A stretch of DNA of 64,000 bases from Desulfosarcina ovata subsp. ovata (GCF_009689005.1 NZ_AP021879.1:4766652-4830651), one strand, 5' to 3'. Numbered from the stretch's first letter, positions 37,903 through 46,861 are shown. Notes: generated by a model from the letters alone, not told the origin. Numbers and translations are program-made.

Positions 37903-38047
37903 TAGTGTCCATCCACGAATAGGAGAATTTGGTCGAGATCAAGGCGCCCGAAAAATTTAACCGCAGGCATATGGTTGATATTCCGAGGATTAAATTTTTC
38001 GCGCAACGCCGATATCGGGCAAATTGGCCATTCGTGGATGGGCACTA
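37903..38047. repeat. 145-bp palindromic element with 18-bp terminal inverted repeats
   Basis: The ends TAGTGTCCATCCACGAAT (37903-37920) and its reverse complement at 38030-38047 match at 17 of 18 bases. Inside, the arms stay partly complementary for ~60 bp (AATTTG, GAGATC/GATATC, CGAAAAATTTAA), so the whole element can fold into one long hairpin. It begins 1 bp after the DUF3786 stop codon. It could be a MITE-like or REP-like repeat, and also act as a transcription stop. Confidence 0.7.
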
Positions 38048-38403
38048 AATAGGTTGAGATCACCCCAATGCTGCAACATTGGGGATTATTATTACCCCTT
38101 CATGGCGCAAAGGTCGTATAGTAAATCTTCTTCAAGAATTAAAGTTCATTTTTTACCGACCGATAGAGCAGGTGATACCGCTGATCTCCACTGCTTACTT
38201 GGTCCTCAGATGATTGCGCATTGCTCCCCATTGACTGACGAAACTGCTTCTATCCTGTTTGACTGAACCTGGTTGTTCTTCCTTTACGGTTATCTTATGC
38301 GCATCAAACGCGGGATACCGGTGGATGAGGATGACTGCACCGATAACGGACGTTCGCCGTTGTGGGAGCCTTTTAACAATTACCAGTTAGCTATGAGGTG
38401 GCA
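38048..38403. other. Intergenic region with a hairpin, no gene seen
   Basis: A strong stem-loop with arms CCCCAATG (38063-38070) and CATTGGGG (38077-38084) lies just after the palindromic element, followed by ATTATTATTACC. It may be a terminator. The rest is AT-richer DNA with no protein-like frame. A CACCGATAA sequence at 38338-38346, 58 bp before the chemoreceptor start, resembles a sigma-28 -10 box but has no good -35 partner. Confidence 0.4.
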
Positions 38404-40389
38404 ATGAAAATCAAAACAAAAATGATTGTCACAGTAACCATCGCGGTTGTGGGCGTGGCTGCCCTCAGCATGAGCAGCCATATAACCATGCAGAACAATA
38501 TCGTCATGGCCAGATCTGTGAAGAGCGAGACCTTACGGATGGTCCTGAGTGTGGAAAAGCTCACCTCCCAGGGCCAACGCCTGAATGCCGGGATTCGCAG
38601 CAGCGTCAACACCGCCAGTGAAGACGGGCTGCAACAGGCGGAAATGACCAGGGCAGCCATGCTGGAGACGTTGGCACAGCTGCACCCGGTCAATATGCCT
38701 GCCGAGATTCAGACGTATCTGGAACGTCTTCCTGAACGAATTGCCATGATAGCGGATTCGGGGAATAAGCTGGCCATGGCCGTGATCGACCAGGAATTCG
38801 GCGACATTCCCCGGTTTACGGAACAGTTCGAGTCGACCAGTGCCGAGCTGTCAACAGTATTAGATGGCCTTCAAAAAACCGCCGTGGCATTCCTTGACGC
38901 GTCTCTGGATCACATGGTCGCTTCCTCGGAGAAAGGGGCGCGGGTCAGTTTCTGGGCTTCATGCGCCTTGATCATATTGATGATTGCGCTGCTTTTCTTC
39001 CTGCTGACGGCGGTGATTCGACCCATGGGACGGGTCGTGGCCGGGTTGAAGGATATTGCCCAGGGAGAAGGTGACCTGACCAAACGGATGCCGGATGCGC
39101 GCAAAGACGAAATCGGTGAACTGGCCCATTGGTTCAATGTTTTTTCAGACAAATTGCATCTCACTATCCGCCAGATCACGGGTAGCTCCGAAATCTTACG
39201 CTTTTCTTCCAATATGCTGACTGAACTTTCCGGATCCATGCGAGATGATGTGCAGGTGGTTGAAAACAATGCTGGTGCTGTAAAGGACGATGCCGACTCG
39301 ATTACTTCGCACATCAATGCCGTGGCATCGGCCATGGAGGAGACATCCACCAACATCAGTATCATTGCCTCATCGGCCGAAGAGATGAGTGCGACGATCG
39401 GCGAAATCGCTCAAAATACCGAGAAAGCCAAAGCCATTACCGATGACGCGGTATCCCAGTCCGAGATGGCTGCCGATCACATCGGCCGACTGGGCGAGGC
39501 GGTCCTTAAGGTCGGGAAAGTTACCGACACGATCAGTGAAATTTCCGACCAAACCAACCTCCTCGCCCTCAACGCCACCATCGAAGCAGCCCGTGCCGGC
39601 GAGGCCGGCAAGGGGTTTGCCGTTGTGGCCAATGAAATAAAAGGGCTAGCCATGGAAACCGCCTCGGCGACCCGAGAGATCAGTGCGCAGATCCAGGATG
39701 TTCAGGAGGCTGCCAGCGGATCGGTGGAGGAGGTGGCTGCCATCTCTACGGTTATTCAAGATGTCAACGCGATTGTCGGCACAATTGCTGCTTCTATCGA
39801 AGAACAGTCTGCCGTCACCAAGGAAATCGCCGGCAGTGTTGCCCATGCCTCCGAAGGCATCGGCGAGGTCAACAACGCAATGGCCAGCAGCGCTCAAGGT
39901 GTGCAGCGTATGTCAGACCAGGTGACTGGTATCCATCAGGCTGCAAGTGAGATGGCCCATCGCGGTTTTCAGACAAAACTCAGTGCCGAAGATTTGTCGG
40001 CCATTGCCAGGCAGGTAGATCAGTTGGTTGGCCAGTTCAGACTCAGACCGGCCAAATTCGACATGGGTACCGCAAAAGGAGCGCACCTGAAATGGCGCTA
40101 TCGACTCCATGCGGTCATGACGGGGCATGAAACACTGAGCACGGAATCGGTGGCCTCCCACCAGGAATGCGAATTCGGGCGTTGGCTGAGCAGTCCGGCG
40201 GGACAGGCAATGTGCATGGATGCGGCATTTGGAGATGTCTGTGAGATTCATGAATCCATTCACCAAATCGCCCATGACGTGGTTGCTGTCAGCAACAACG
40301 GCCGGAGGCAGAAAATGACGGCTTTGATGGAAGATTTTGAAAGAACACGCCAGCAATTTTTTAATGCGCTGGATGCACTTTACCAGTAA
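38404..40389 (+). CDS. Methyl-accepting chemotaxis protein with C-terminal CZB domain
   Basis: The protein has 661 residues from ATG 38404. TM1 is at ~8-27, a short helical (four-helix-bundle-like) periplasmic region follows, TM2 lies near 180-205 and HAMP at ~206-258 ([24 protein letters not shown]). The signalling region holds [21 protein letters not shown]. Residues ~562-640 form a chemoreceptor zinc-binding (CZB) domain: [15 protein letters not shown], then [10 protein letters not shown] (the HxxCxFGxW zinc motif), then [13 protein letters not shown] domains have been linked to zinc and HOCl sensing. A rhodanese gene follows 21 bp later, so sulfur or redox sensing is an attractive inference. 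Confidence 0.92.
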   Translation: MKIKTKMIVTVTIAVVGVAALSMSSHITMQNNIVMARSVKSETLRMVLSVEKLTSQGQRLNAGIRSSVNTASEDGLQQAEMTRAAMLETLAQLHPVNMPAEIQTYLERLPERIAMIADSGNKLAMAVIDQEFGDIPRFTEQFESTSAELSTVLDGLQKTAVAFLDASLDHMVASSEKGARVSFWASCALIILMIALLFFLLTAVIRPMGRVVAGLKDIAQGEGDLTKRMPDARKDEIGELAHWFNVFSDKLHLTIRQITGSSEILRFSSNMLTELSGSMRDDVQVVENNAGAVKDDADSITSHINAVASAMEETSTNISIIASSAEEMSATIGEIAQNTEKAKAITDDAVSQSEMAADHIGRLGEAVLKVGKVTDTISEISDQTNLLALNATIEAARAGEAGKGFAVVANEIKGLAMETASATREISAQIQDVQEAASGSVEEVAAISTVIQDVNAIVGTIAASIEEQSAVTKEIAGSVAHASEGIGEVNNAMASSAQGVQRMSDQVTGIHQAASEMAHRGFQTKLSAEDLSAIARQVDQLVGQFRLRPAKFDMGTAKGAHLKWRYRLHAVMTGHETLSTESVASHQECEFGRWLSSPAGQAMCMDAAFGDVCEIHESIHQIAHDVVAVSNNGRRQKMTALMEDFERTRQQFFNALDALYQ

Positions 40390-40410
40390 CTTTTATTTGG
40401 AGGAAAGTTC

Positions 40411-41136
40411 ATGTCAAGACAGATGTCGTTTTCCATTATTACGCTTACGATGATCGGCTTCATGTTTTTCGGGACGGTCAGGGCGGCTGATTTTCAAAAT
40501 CTGACCGCACAGGAACTCAAAACAAAAATGGACAGTGGTGGTAGCGTTATGGTGGTCAATCCCTTGAGCGATATCGAGTTCAACGAGGGACACATTCCAG
40601 GATCAGTCAACATCCCGTTCCATTTAATGCCGACCACGGATCAGTTGCCGGAGGACAAATCGACCCCCATTGTCACATACTGCCTTGGCCCCAAATGCAT
40701 ATTTTACAAAAAAGCCGCCATGCTTCTGGCTGACCGGGGCTATCCTCATGTGATCACTTTCAAAGGTGGTGTCCCTGCGTGGGTCAAAGCCGGATTTCCT
40801 TTGGAACAGAAAGGTGCACTGGCGAAAACAGAGATCCCGACCGTGAATGCCGACGCGTTGAACGGCATGCTGGCCCGGGTTCAGATCGTTGACATCCGGT
40901 CGCCAAGCCTATATGCGATGGGCTGGATTCCTTCCAGCAAAAAGATCCCGCTGGGACTTCTCTCGGCAGAGTATGCCGATATCCCAAAGGATAAACCGAT
41001 TGTGGTGGTTGACCACGCCGGCAAGCAGGTGCTGGTGGCCGGTCGTTTCCTGAAAAGCAAGGGCTATGATGATGTGCAGCGCCTTCAGGGCGGATTGATG
41101 GTCTGGAGCCGGAAAGGGTTTGCCCTGGAACCGTAG
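40411..41136 (+). CDS. Exported tandem-rhodanese protein
   Basis: This 241-residue protein has a signal peptide (~1-25, ending TVRAA). The first rhodanese domain (~30-135) has NEGHIPGSVNIPFHL and an active-site loop TYCLGPKCIFYKKAA with a Cys in the catalytic position. The second (~145-240) has VDIRSPSLYAMGWIPSSKKIPL but its loop reads VVDHAGKQVLVAGRF with no Cys, so it is likely non-catalytic. It probably acts in the periplasm on thiosulfate, polysulfide or as a persulfide carrier. TTGGAGGAAAG is a strong ribosome site. It appears co-transcribed with the CZB chemoreceptor. Confidence 0.88.
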   Translation: MSRQMSFSIITLTMIGFMFFGTVRAADFQNLTAQELKTKMDSGGSVMVVNPLSDIEFNEGHIPGSVNIPFHLMPTTDQLPEDKSTPIVTYCLGPKCIFYKKAAMLLADRGYPHVITFKGGVPAWVKAGFPLEQKGALAKTEIPTVNADALNGMLARVQIVDIRSPSLYAMGWIPSSKKIPLGLLSAEYADIPKDKPIVVVDHAGKQVLVAGRFLKSKGYDDVQRLQGGLMVWSRKGFALEP

Positions 41137-41222
41137 TTACGGGTTCCATCTTCGTTGGTTGGCCGTAAAAATCCAAGACATGTTGCAAGGAAACAGAAAG
41201 ATAACTGGGTAATGGGTTGATT

Positions 41223-41720
41223 TCAGTTTTCCGAAATTCGTGAATGAATTTTTTTCTTCAGCCGTTGAAACCAGCTCTCCTGCGCGGGCGCCTGATCCTC
41301 TGAGATGATACAGGCCCGTTTGAGGAATTGGCCGAATTCGGGGTTGACCTTGCCAAATTGGGCGATTCTGTCGATGGAGAGCAGATTGTCCAATGTCGGC
41401 GGGGTCATCTCCATGTCCGATTCGCGGCGGATGGTTTCCATGGTGATGGATAGCGCATAAATCGTCACATTCTCCGCCAGTTCATCAGCGGATATCTCAG
41501 CATCTGAGCGGTGTCCGCTTCCCATCACCTCGTGCACGCAGGCGGTTAAAATAGGATTCCCCATGTCCAGCTTTTCACTACATTGATCGATGGCAAAATT
41601 GTGGTCGAGAAAATCATCGCAAAACTTCTGCAGTGATTTAAGCCAGCCTTGACTCAAATTCTGGGGCAAAACCGCATTGGCACCGCGGGACAACACTTCG
41701 TTAGAAAACCGGGACAGCAT
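41223..41720 (-). CDS. Uncharacterised soluble protein (165 aa)
   Basis: The gene starts at ATG 41720 with a clear GAGGAGAT ribosome site. The product has no signal peptide or membrane segment and is predicted largely helical. Notable features are scattered cysteines (FCDDFL, DQCSEKL, TACVHEV, RACIIS), an acidic middle, and a basic C-terminal end SWFQRLKKKIHSRISEN. I do not recognise a family. It is convergent with the rhodanese gene. Confidence 0.7.
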   Translation of the reverse strand: MLSRFSNEVLSRGANAVLPQNLSQGWLKSLQKFCDDFLDHNFAIDQCSEKLDMGNPILTACVHEVMGSGHRSDAEISADELAENVTIYALSITMETIRRESDMEMTPPTLDNLLSIDRIAQFGKVNPEFGQFLKRACIISEDQAPAQESWFQRLKKKIHSRISEN

Positions 41721-41920
41721 AGAGTCATCTCCTCATATTTCAAGTTAGGGCTTTTTTATCATAAATCTTTATTTCTGCACACCCCCCTTTTACATCCACA
41801 ACCATGGCAGGGTATCTGATCAAGCCGCCAACAAGAATACATCCAAATGCGGTTACCACGACAGCCATGGCGAGCCGTATTGACAACGCGGCATTGCCAT
41901 GCGAGGGCGCCGCCAGTTTA

Positions 41921-42116
41921 TTCACTTTCAAGAGGCAATCTATTGAACATGATGGAACGGTCGTCAAGACCATCGGCGATGAACTGATGTGCACCTTGCT
42001 GGCGCCTGACCATGGGGCGCGGAATCGCCAATCATCTGGTGGTCGACCACCTATTGGTTTCCCGCATGCATGCGCGCATTGAGTTGCAACGCAACCGGTT
42101 TTTGCTGATCGTCTAA
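41921..42116 (+). pseudogene. Remnant of a class III adenylate/guanylate cyclase-FHA fusion
   Basis: Frame one (41921-41999) reads FTFKRQSIEHDGTVVKTIGDELMCT, which matches the HxGTVVKTIGDEVMCTF core of class III cyclases. Immediately after, in a different frame (42000-42116), the translation reads WRLTMGRGIANHLVVDHLLVSRMHARIELQRNRFLLIV then stop, which is the first half of an FHA domain (GRG, VSRMHARIE). The cyclase end and the linker are missing, so an internal deletion plus frame change joined the two pieces. Neither part can be functional. The upstream segment 41804-41920 shows no clear cyclase similarity. Confidence 0.65.
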
Positions 42117-42429
42117 AATACCAATGATACTTTTCTTAAACTCCAGGACCACGGTTTCTCACGACCGAGGTTCACGACTTCCCCATATCACAACGCCTTT
42201 CTTATTTTTCACCGGCCGTTTTTTACGTGCAATATTTGAACTTTCATTTACTTTGCTTGTTACTTTTATTGCACGCCTTGAACGATTGGATACTTCATTT
42301 GGTACCATGGATGCAATATTCTTAGAAAACTAAAATATATATAAAAACATCTGGTTAAAATGCTTGTGCAATAAGAATCAAGGTTGTGGCATAATGTTTG
42401 CTAATAGATATCCCGGGAAGAGTAACATC
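42117..42429. other. AT-rich intergenic region containing the leader promoter
   Basis: No gene is seen here. A CATAAT -10-like box lies at 42390-42395, about 35 bp before the riboswitch, with a weak -35 candidate TTGTGC at 42364-42369 (20-bp spacing). The low GC fits decayed DNA next to the cyclase-FHA remnant. Confidence 0.35.
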
Positions 42430-42532
42430 GCTTACTCGATAAAGGCAAACCATACGAAAGTGTGGCGCGCAAAGCCACTGGCCTAAATCTTCCGCTTGAA
42501 AGAAGACATGGCAGCAGGGCAGCCGAGGGTAA
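42430..42532 (+). ncRNA. c-di-GMP-I (GEMM) riboswitch
   Basis: The aptamer core is nearly consensus: AAAGGCAAACC, CGAAAG tetraloop, GTGGCGCGCAAAGCC, GGCCTAAA, then GGCAGCAGGGCAGCCG in the second arm. The outer P1 stem can form between TTACTC at ~42431 and GAGGGTAA at ~42525. It precedes the large repeat-protein gene by 60 bp. Between them TTCCTCCA (42540-42547) is an exact complement of TGGAGGAA (42578-42585), which contains the ribosome site, so control is probably at translation initiation. Class I aptamers bind c-di-GMP through P1/P2 contacts. Confidence 0.9.
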
Positions 42533-42591
42533 CCGGGTGCTTCCTCCACGGATTCACCGCTTACCAAATGAGAATCATGGAGGAATGCATC

Positions 42592-45500
42592 ATGACCGTC
42601 CGGGTAAACCATTTATTGTGCAACATTGGTCTTTTTCTCGCCATTGTTTTTTTAACTGTCCTTTTGTCCGCGGAGAAAGGCTTTTCTGCCGATACCTACG
42701 CGGTTCCCCAAACCACCGAAGTCACCCTCGCCTGGGATGCGAACGACCCTGCGCCAGAAGGTTATCGCATTTTTCAGAGGATCGATGGTGAAGCATATGA
42801 TTACACCGATCCCGTCTGGACCGGAACGGATACTTCAGGGAGCGTTTACAATCTGGAATATGATACCACATACTACTTTGTGGTTCGGGCCTACGAGGGG
42901 ACCCTGGAAAGCGCTGATTCGGAAGAGGTCTCCTACACCACTCCGGCATCCACTTCGGCAACCTACTCCATAACGGCAACGGCGGGTGAAGGCGGCACCG
43001 TCTCCCCGTCAGACACCACCACCGTTTCCGAAGGCGTGGATCAGACATACACAATTATGGCGGACGACGGCTACCACATCGCGGATGTGCTTGTGGACGG
43101 GGTGTCCCAAGGGGTGGTAACAGAATATACGTTTACCTCCGTTTCCGAGGATCACACCATCAGCGCCAGCTTTGCCATTGACACTTACTCCATAACGGCC
43201 TCAGCCGGTGACGGGGGTACGATTTCACCGTCGGGGACGAGCACTGTCTCCAGAGATGCGGACCAGACGTTCACCATTACTGCGGACAGCGGTTATCACA
43301 TCGCGGCGGTATTCGTGGACGGGGTATCCCAGGGAGCGTTAACGACCTATACGTTTACCTCCGTTTCCGAGGATCATTCCATCAGCGCCAGCTTTGCCAT
43401 TGACACTTACTCCATAACGGCCTCAGCCGGTGACGGGGGTACGCTTTCACCGTCGGGGACGAGCACTGTCTCCAGAGATGCGGACCAGACGTTCACCATT
43501 ACTGCGGACAGCGGTTATCACATCGCGGATGTGCTCGTGGACGGGGTATCCCAGGGAGCGGTAACGACCTATACGTTTACTTCCGTTTCCGCAGCTCACA
43601 CCATCAGCGCCAGCTTTGCCATTGACACTTACTCCATAACGGCCTCAGCCGGTGACGGGGGTACGCTTTCACCGTCGGGGACGAGCACTGTCTCCAGAGA
43701 TGCGGACCAGACGTTCACCATTACTGCGGACAGCGGTTATCACATAGCGGATGTGCTCGTGGACGGGGTATCCCAGGGAGCGGTAACGACCTATACGTTT
43801 ACTTCCGTTTCCGCAGCTCACACCATCAGCGCCAGCTTTGCCATTGACACCTACTCCATAACGGCCTCAGCCGGTGACGGGGGTACGATTTCACCGTCGG
43901 GGACGAGCACTGTCTCCAGAGATGCGGACCAGACGTTCACCATTACTGCGGACAGCGGTTATCACATCGCGGATGTGCTCGTGGACGGGGTATCCCAGGG
44001 AGCGGTAACGACCTATACGTTTACTTCCGTTTCCGCAGCTCACACCATCAGCGCCAGCTTTGCCATTGACACTTACTCCATAACGGCCTCAGCCGGTGAC
44101 GGGGGTACGATTTCACCGTCGGGGACGAGCACTGTCTCCAGAGATGCGGACCAGACGTTCACCATTACTGCGGACAGCGGTTATCACATAGCGGATGTGC
44201 TCGTGGACGGGGTATCCCAGGGAGCGGTAACGACCTATACGTTTACTTCCGTTTCCGCAGCTCACACCATCAGCGCCAGCTTTGCCATTGACACCTACTC
44301 CATAACGGCCTCAGCCGGTGACGGGGGTAACATCTCCCCATCGGGCAGGATCACCGTCGATGCCGGCTCCAGCCAGACGTTCACGATCACCGTGGATGAC
44401 GGATACGAAATCCTCGATGTCCTGGTCAACGGCAGCTCCATGGGCCAGTCGAGCAGCATTAGCCTTGACGACATCCGCGCTGATTATACGGTCGTAGCCA
44501 GCTTCGCCTTGCAGAATCAGGCGCCTGTTGCCGATGCCGGGCCGGATCAGACTGTGGATGAGGGCCAGTTGGTAACCCTCAGCGGACTCAATTCAGTGGA
44601 CCTTGACGATGGCATCGCCTCTTTTCAGTGGAATCAGATTCAGGGGGTCGACGTCACCCTGATTGCCTCGGACCAGGCGGAAGTCGTCACCTTTACCACG
44701 CCAAACGTGGACACGTCAGGTGCCTCCCTGGTGTTCGAACTGACGGTCACCGATTATAACGGTGAAACCAGTGTGGACACCTGTATCGTTAATGTAACCT
44801 GGGTCAATGTGCCGCCCACGGCAGACGCCGGTGGTGCGCAGACCGTCAGCGAAGGGGAGGCCGTCGTACTGGATGCTTCCGGCTCTACCGATCCAGACGA
44901 CGGGATCGCCACCTACTACTGGACACAGCTTGCGGGGCCGACAGTCACCCTTTCGGGCAATCAATCGGCCAGTGCCTCCTTCAATACACCGGACATCGAC
45001 GCCGAAGGGGCAACGCTGACATTCCAGCTCACCGTTACCGATACCGGTGGGCTCCAAGATACGGACAGCGTACTGATCACTGTCGAATGGGTCAACCAGG
45101 CGCCGCTGGCCGACGCCGGCCCGGATCAGTCGGTCGATGTCGACGACGAGGTCACCTTGGACGGGTCCCTGTCCACCGATATTGACGATACCATCAAAGC
45201 CTTCCGCTGGAGCCAGACCGACGGCACCCCGGTTGAACTGTCCGATGCCACTGCTGAAAAGCCCACCTTTATCGCACCGGATGCGGGTGTCGACGGTGGA
45301 TCGCTGACCTTCGAACTCACGGTTACGGACAGTGGCGACCTTCAGGGCAAGGATAGCGTCACGATCAATGTCGCGCCGTCGGTCTCCGAGACTGTCGACA
45401 CCACCGCGCCGACGCTGGTGATCGAGAGTCCGTCGAAAACCAAGCTGCTGTCCAGGTATTCGACGATGAGCATGTCCGGTCGTGCCTCGGACGATCAAGG

Positions 45501-45693
45501 GGTTGAGCAGATCACCTGGGTGAACAGCCTCGGCGGTAGCGGTGTTGCGGCGGGCACCGATTCATGGCAAATCGATACCATTCCACTGCAAAGCGGCACC
45601 AATATAATCACGGTGACGGCGGTTGATGCGGCGGGCAATTCCACTTCAGCAACGGTGATGGTATTCTGTCTCAAATTCCTACGGATACGATAG
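42592..45693 (+). CDS. Secreted multi-repeat protein (FN3, seven InlB B-like repeats, PKD-like domains)
   Basis: The protein has 1033 residues from ATG 42592, preceded by GGAGGAA. A signal peptide ends at KGFSA near residue 34. An FN3-like domain covers ~38-118. Seven repeats of 74 residues follow (~124-640), each with SITASAGDGGTISPSG and TFTITADSGYHIADVLVDG, like divergent InlB B-repeat modules; the last is degenerate. Three PKD/REJ-like domains occupy ~641-925 (PVADAGPDQTVDEG-type starts) and an Ig-like domain ends the protein (AGNSTSATVMVF). No LPXTG, PEP-CTERM or beta-barrel anchor is visible, and the last ~10 residues (CLKFLRIR) look atypical. It is likely an extracellular adhesin or matrix protein controlled by c-di-GMP. 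Confidence 0.9.
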   Translation: MTVRVNHLLCNIGLFLAIVFLTVLLSAEKGFSADTYAVPQTTEVTLAWDANDPAPEGYRIFQRIDGEAYDYTDPVWTGTDTSGSVYNLEYDTTYYFVVRAYEGTLESADSEEVSYTTPASTSATYSITATAGEGGTVSPSDTTTVSEGVDQTYTIMADDGYHIADVLVDGVSQGVVTEYTFTSVSEDHTISASFAIDTYSITASAGDGGTISPSGTSTVSRDADQTFTITADSGYHIAAVFVDGVSQGALTTYTFTSVSEDHSISASFAIDTYSITASAGDGGTLSPSGTSTVSRDADQTFTITADSGYHIADVLVDGVSQGAVTTYTFTSVSAAHTISASFAIDTYSITASAGDGGTLSPSGTSTVSRDADQTFTITADSGYHIADVLVDGVSQGAVTTYTFTSVSAAHTISASFAIDTYSITASAGDGGTISPSGTSTVSRDADQTFTITADSGYHIADVLVDGVSQGAVTTYTFTSVSAAHTISASFAIDTYSITASAGDGGTISPSGTSTVSRDADQTFTITADSGYHIADVLVDGVSQGAVTTYTFTSVSAAHTISASFAIDTYSITASAGDGGNISPSGRITVDAGSSQTFTITVDDGYEILDVLVNGSSMGQSSSISLDDIRADYTVVASFALQNQAPVADAGPDQTVDEGQLVTLSGLNSVDLDDGIASFQWNQIQGVDVTLIASDQAEVVTFTTPNVDTSGASLVFELTVTDYNGETSVDTCIVNVTWVNVPPTADAGGAQTVSEGEAVVLDASGSTDPDDGIATYYWTQLAGPTVTLSGNQSASASFNTPDIDAEGATLTFQLTVTDTGGLQDTDSVLITVEWVNQAPLADAGPDQSVDVDDEVTLDGSLSTDIDDTIKAFRWSQTDGTPVELSDATAEKPTFIAPDAGVDGGSLTFELTVTDSGDLQGKDSVTINVAPSVSETVDTTAPTLVIESPSKTKLLSRYSTMSMSGRASDDQGVEQITWVNSLGGSGVAAGTDSWQIDTIPLQSGTNIITVTAVDAAGNSTSATVMVFCLKFLRIR
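42961..44511 (+). repeat. Seven tandem 222-bp coding repeats
   Basis: The unit boundaries step by exactly 222 bp (units begin near 42961, 43183, 43405, 43627, 43849, 44071, 44293). Units 3 to 6 are almost identical. Units 1, 2 and 7 are more diverged. Small marker differences show a two-unit, 444-bp higher-order period. Confidence 0.95.
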
Positions 45694-45744
45694 CTTACCT
45701 ACGGACGGCGCATCTAATGTGACGATTCAATCGGGATAGTAAGA

Positions 45745-45771
45745 ACGGCCAGGGAATTTCTCCCTGGCCGT
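45745..45771 (+). terminator. Terminator hairpin after the repeat-protein gene
   Basis: The arms ACGGCCAGGGA (45745-45755) and TCCCTGGCCGT (45761-45771) form an 11-bp perfect stem with a 5-base loop. It lies 51 bp past the stop codon. The following CGTATTTC is only weakly U-rich. Confidence 0.75.
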
Positions 45772-45845
45772 CGTATTTCAAAACGATACGCAAGCCAAGC
45801 CCATTCGGAATCGCTTACCCTGAACGCTGGCAAACGCCAATAAAA

Positions 45846-45879
45846 AAGGATTTACAAGCCAACATGCTTGTAAATCCTT
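45846..45879 (-). terminator. Rho-independent terminator of the tRNA-Val gene
   Basis: The 13-bp arms AAGGATTTACAAG (45846-45858) and CTTGTAAATCCTT (45867-45879) are perfect reverse complements with an 8-base loop. On the minus strand the stem is followed by TTTTTTA, directly downstream of the tRNA 3' end. Confidence 0.85.
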
Positions 45880-45887
45880 ATGTTTTC

Positions 45888-45962
45888 TGGTGGGCGATAC
45901 AGGATTTGAACCTGTGACTTCCACCGTGTGAAGGTGGCACTCTCCCGCTGAGTTAATCGCCC
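45888..45962 (-). tRNA. tRNA-Val (CAC anticodon)
   Basis: Read on the minus strand, a complete cloverleaf is visible. The acceptor stem GGGCGAT pairs with ATCGCCC, U8 and A9 are in place, and the D arm is ACTC/GAGT. The anticodon arm is CCACC-TTCACAC-GGTGG with anticodon CAC. The T arm contains GTTCAAATC and the 3' CCA is encoded. It reads GUG codons. Confidence 0.95.
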
Positions 45963-46024
45963 CAAAAAGTGCCCTTACATATAAAGAGGCGGCCCTTTGA
46001 AGTCAAGCGTTTTTTCCTCGGCCG

Positions 46025-46861
46025 TTACTCCCGTTTGACGATAAACCAGGGATTGAGCAGATTCTCCTTGTTGTACCTCAAGGGGGTGCCGTCGTCGTGG
46101 CGGATCACCTGGGCGCCACTGGCCGTGGCGATGGCCTGACCGGCAGCGGTATCCCATTCCATGGTGGGCCCCAGCCTGGGGTATATGTCTGCCCGGCCTT
46201 CGGCCACGCGGCAAATTTTCAGAGAACTGCCAGCTGAAATAAATGCCAGGTCGGCATGGGTTTGACGCATGGTTTCCACATAAGCCTGAAGTTCAGGTGT
46301 GGCATGGGAGCGGCTACCCATGATAGTAAAGGGGCGCGATTCGTCGCGGGGCAGCGGTAGGCGGTCGGCTCTTTCCAGCAATGCCGAGAGCGCACTTGCT
46401 CCTCCGGAGGGACTCATTGTACCGGCAAGATCTCCGCAGGAATCGATTTTATAGGCACCGGACTGAGTGTCGGCGAAATACAAGGTGTCGGCCACAGGGA
46501 CGAAAATGACACCCATGGTGGGCGTTCCGTTTTCGGCCAGGGCGATGTTGACGGTGAACTCTCCGTTGCGTTTGATAAACTCCTTGGTGCCGTCCAGGGG
46601 ATCGACGATCCACATTTGTTGCCACTGACTGCGTTCTTCATGGGCGATGTCCCGCCCCTCCTCACTGAGAACGGGAATCCCCAGGTCGCCGATGGCAGCC
46701 AGGATGATCTCATGGGCGCGGCGGTCCGCCCGGGTGAGGGGAGAATCATCGTTTTTTTTCTCAATGCCCATGTCCGATGACCCGTATACGTCGAGAATTG
46801 CCCTGCCTGCCGCCAGGGCGCCGGATATTGCGCAATACAGCCAGCTTGATCGATTTTCCAT
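46025..46861 (-). CDS. cysQ: 3'(2'),5'-bisphosphate nucleotidase CysQ
   Basis: This 278-residue enzyme belongs to the inositol monophosphatase-like superfamily. The metal site is seen in PVLSEEGRD (E-E) and WIVDPLDGTKEFIKRNGEFTVNIAL (the DPLDGT motif plus KEF, diagnostic of CysQ). The C-terminal metal Asp lies in GPTMEWDTAAGQAI. It removes the 3' phosphate from PAP, a by-product of PAPS use in sulfur metabolism. A GGGAAGG ribosome site precedes ATG 46861. It stands alone between tRNA-Val and a chemoreceptor gene. Confidence 0.95.
   Translation of the reverse strand: MENRSSWLYCAISGALAAGRAILDVYGSSDMGIEKKNDDSPLTRADRRAHEIILAAIGDLGIPVLSEEGRDIAHEERSQWQQMWIVDPLDGTKEFIKRNGEFTVNIALAENGTPTMGVIFVPVADTLYFADTQSGAYKIDSCGDLAGTMSPSGGASALSALLERADRLPLPRDESRPFTIMGSRSHATPELQAYVETMRQTHADLAFISAGSSLKICRVAEGRADIYPRLGPTMEWDTAAGQAIATASGAQVIRHDDGTPLRYNKENLLNPWFIVKRE

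Noticed and set aside
38024..38266. 80-codon plus-strand frame between DUF3786 and the CZB chemoreceptor
   Set aside because: It begins inside the palindromic element, has no ribosome site and an implausible composition.
38339..38346. ACCGATAA as the -10 of a flagellar promoter for the CZB chemoreceptor
   Set aside because: No TAAA-like -35 box is found at the right distance.
42124..42333. 69-codon frame in the AT-rich leader region
   Set aside because: It lacks a ribosome site and family similarity; it is likely chance in low-GC DNA next to a pseudogene.
42961..44511. Tandem repeats as a CRISPR array
   Set aside because: Units are 222 bp, contiguous, without unique spacers, and all in one open frame.
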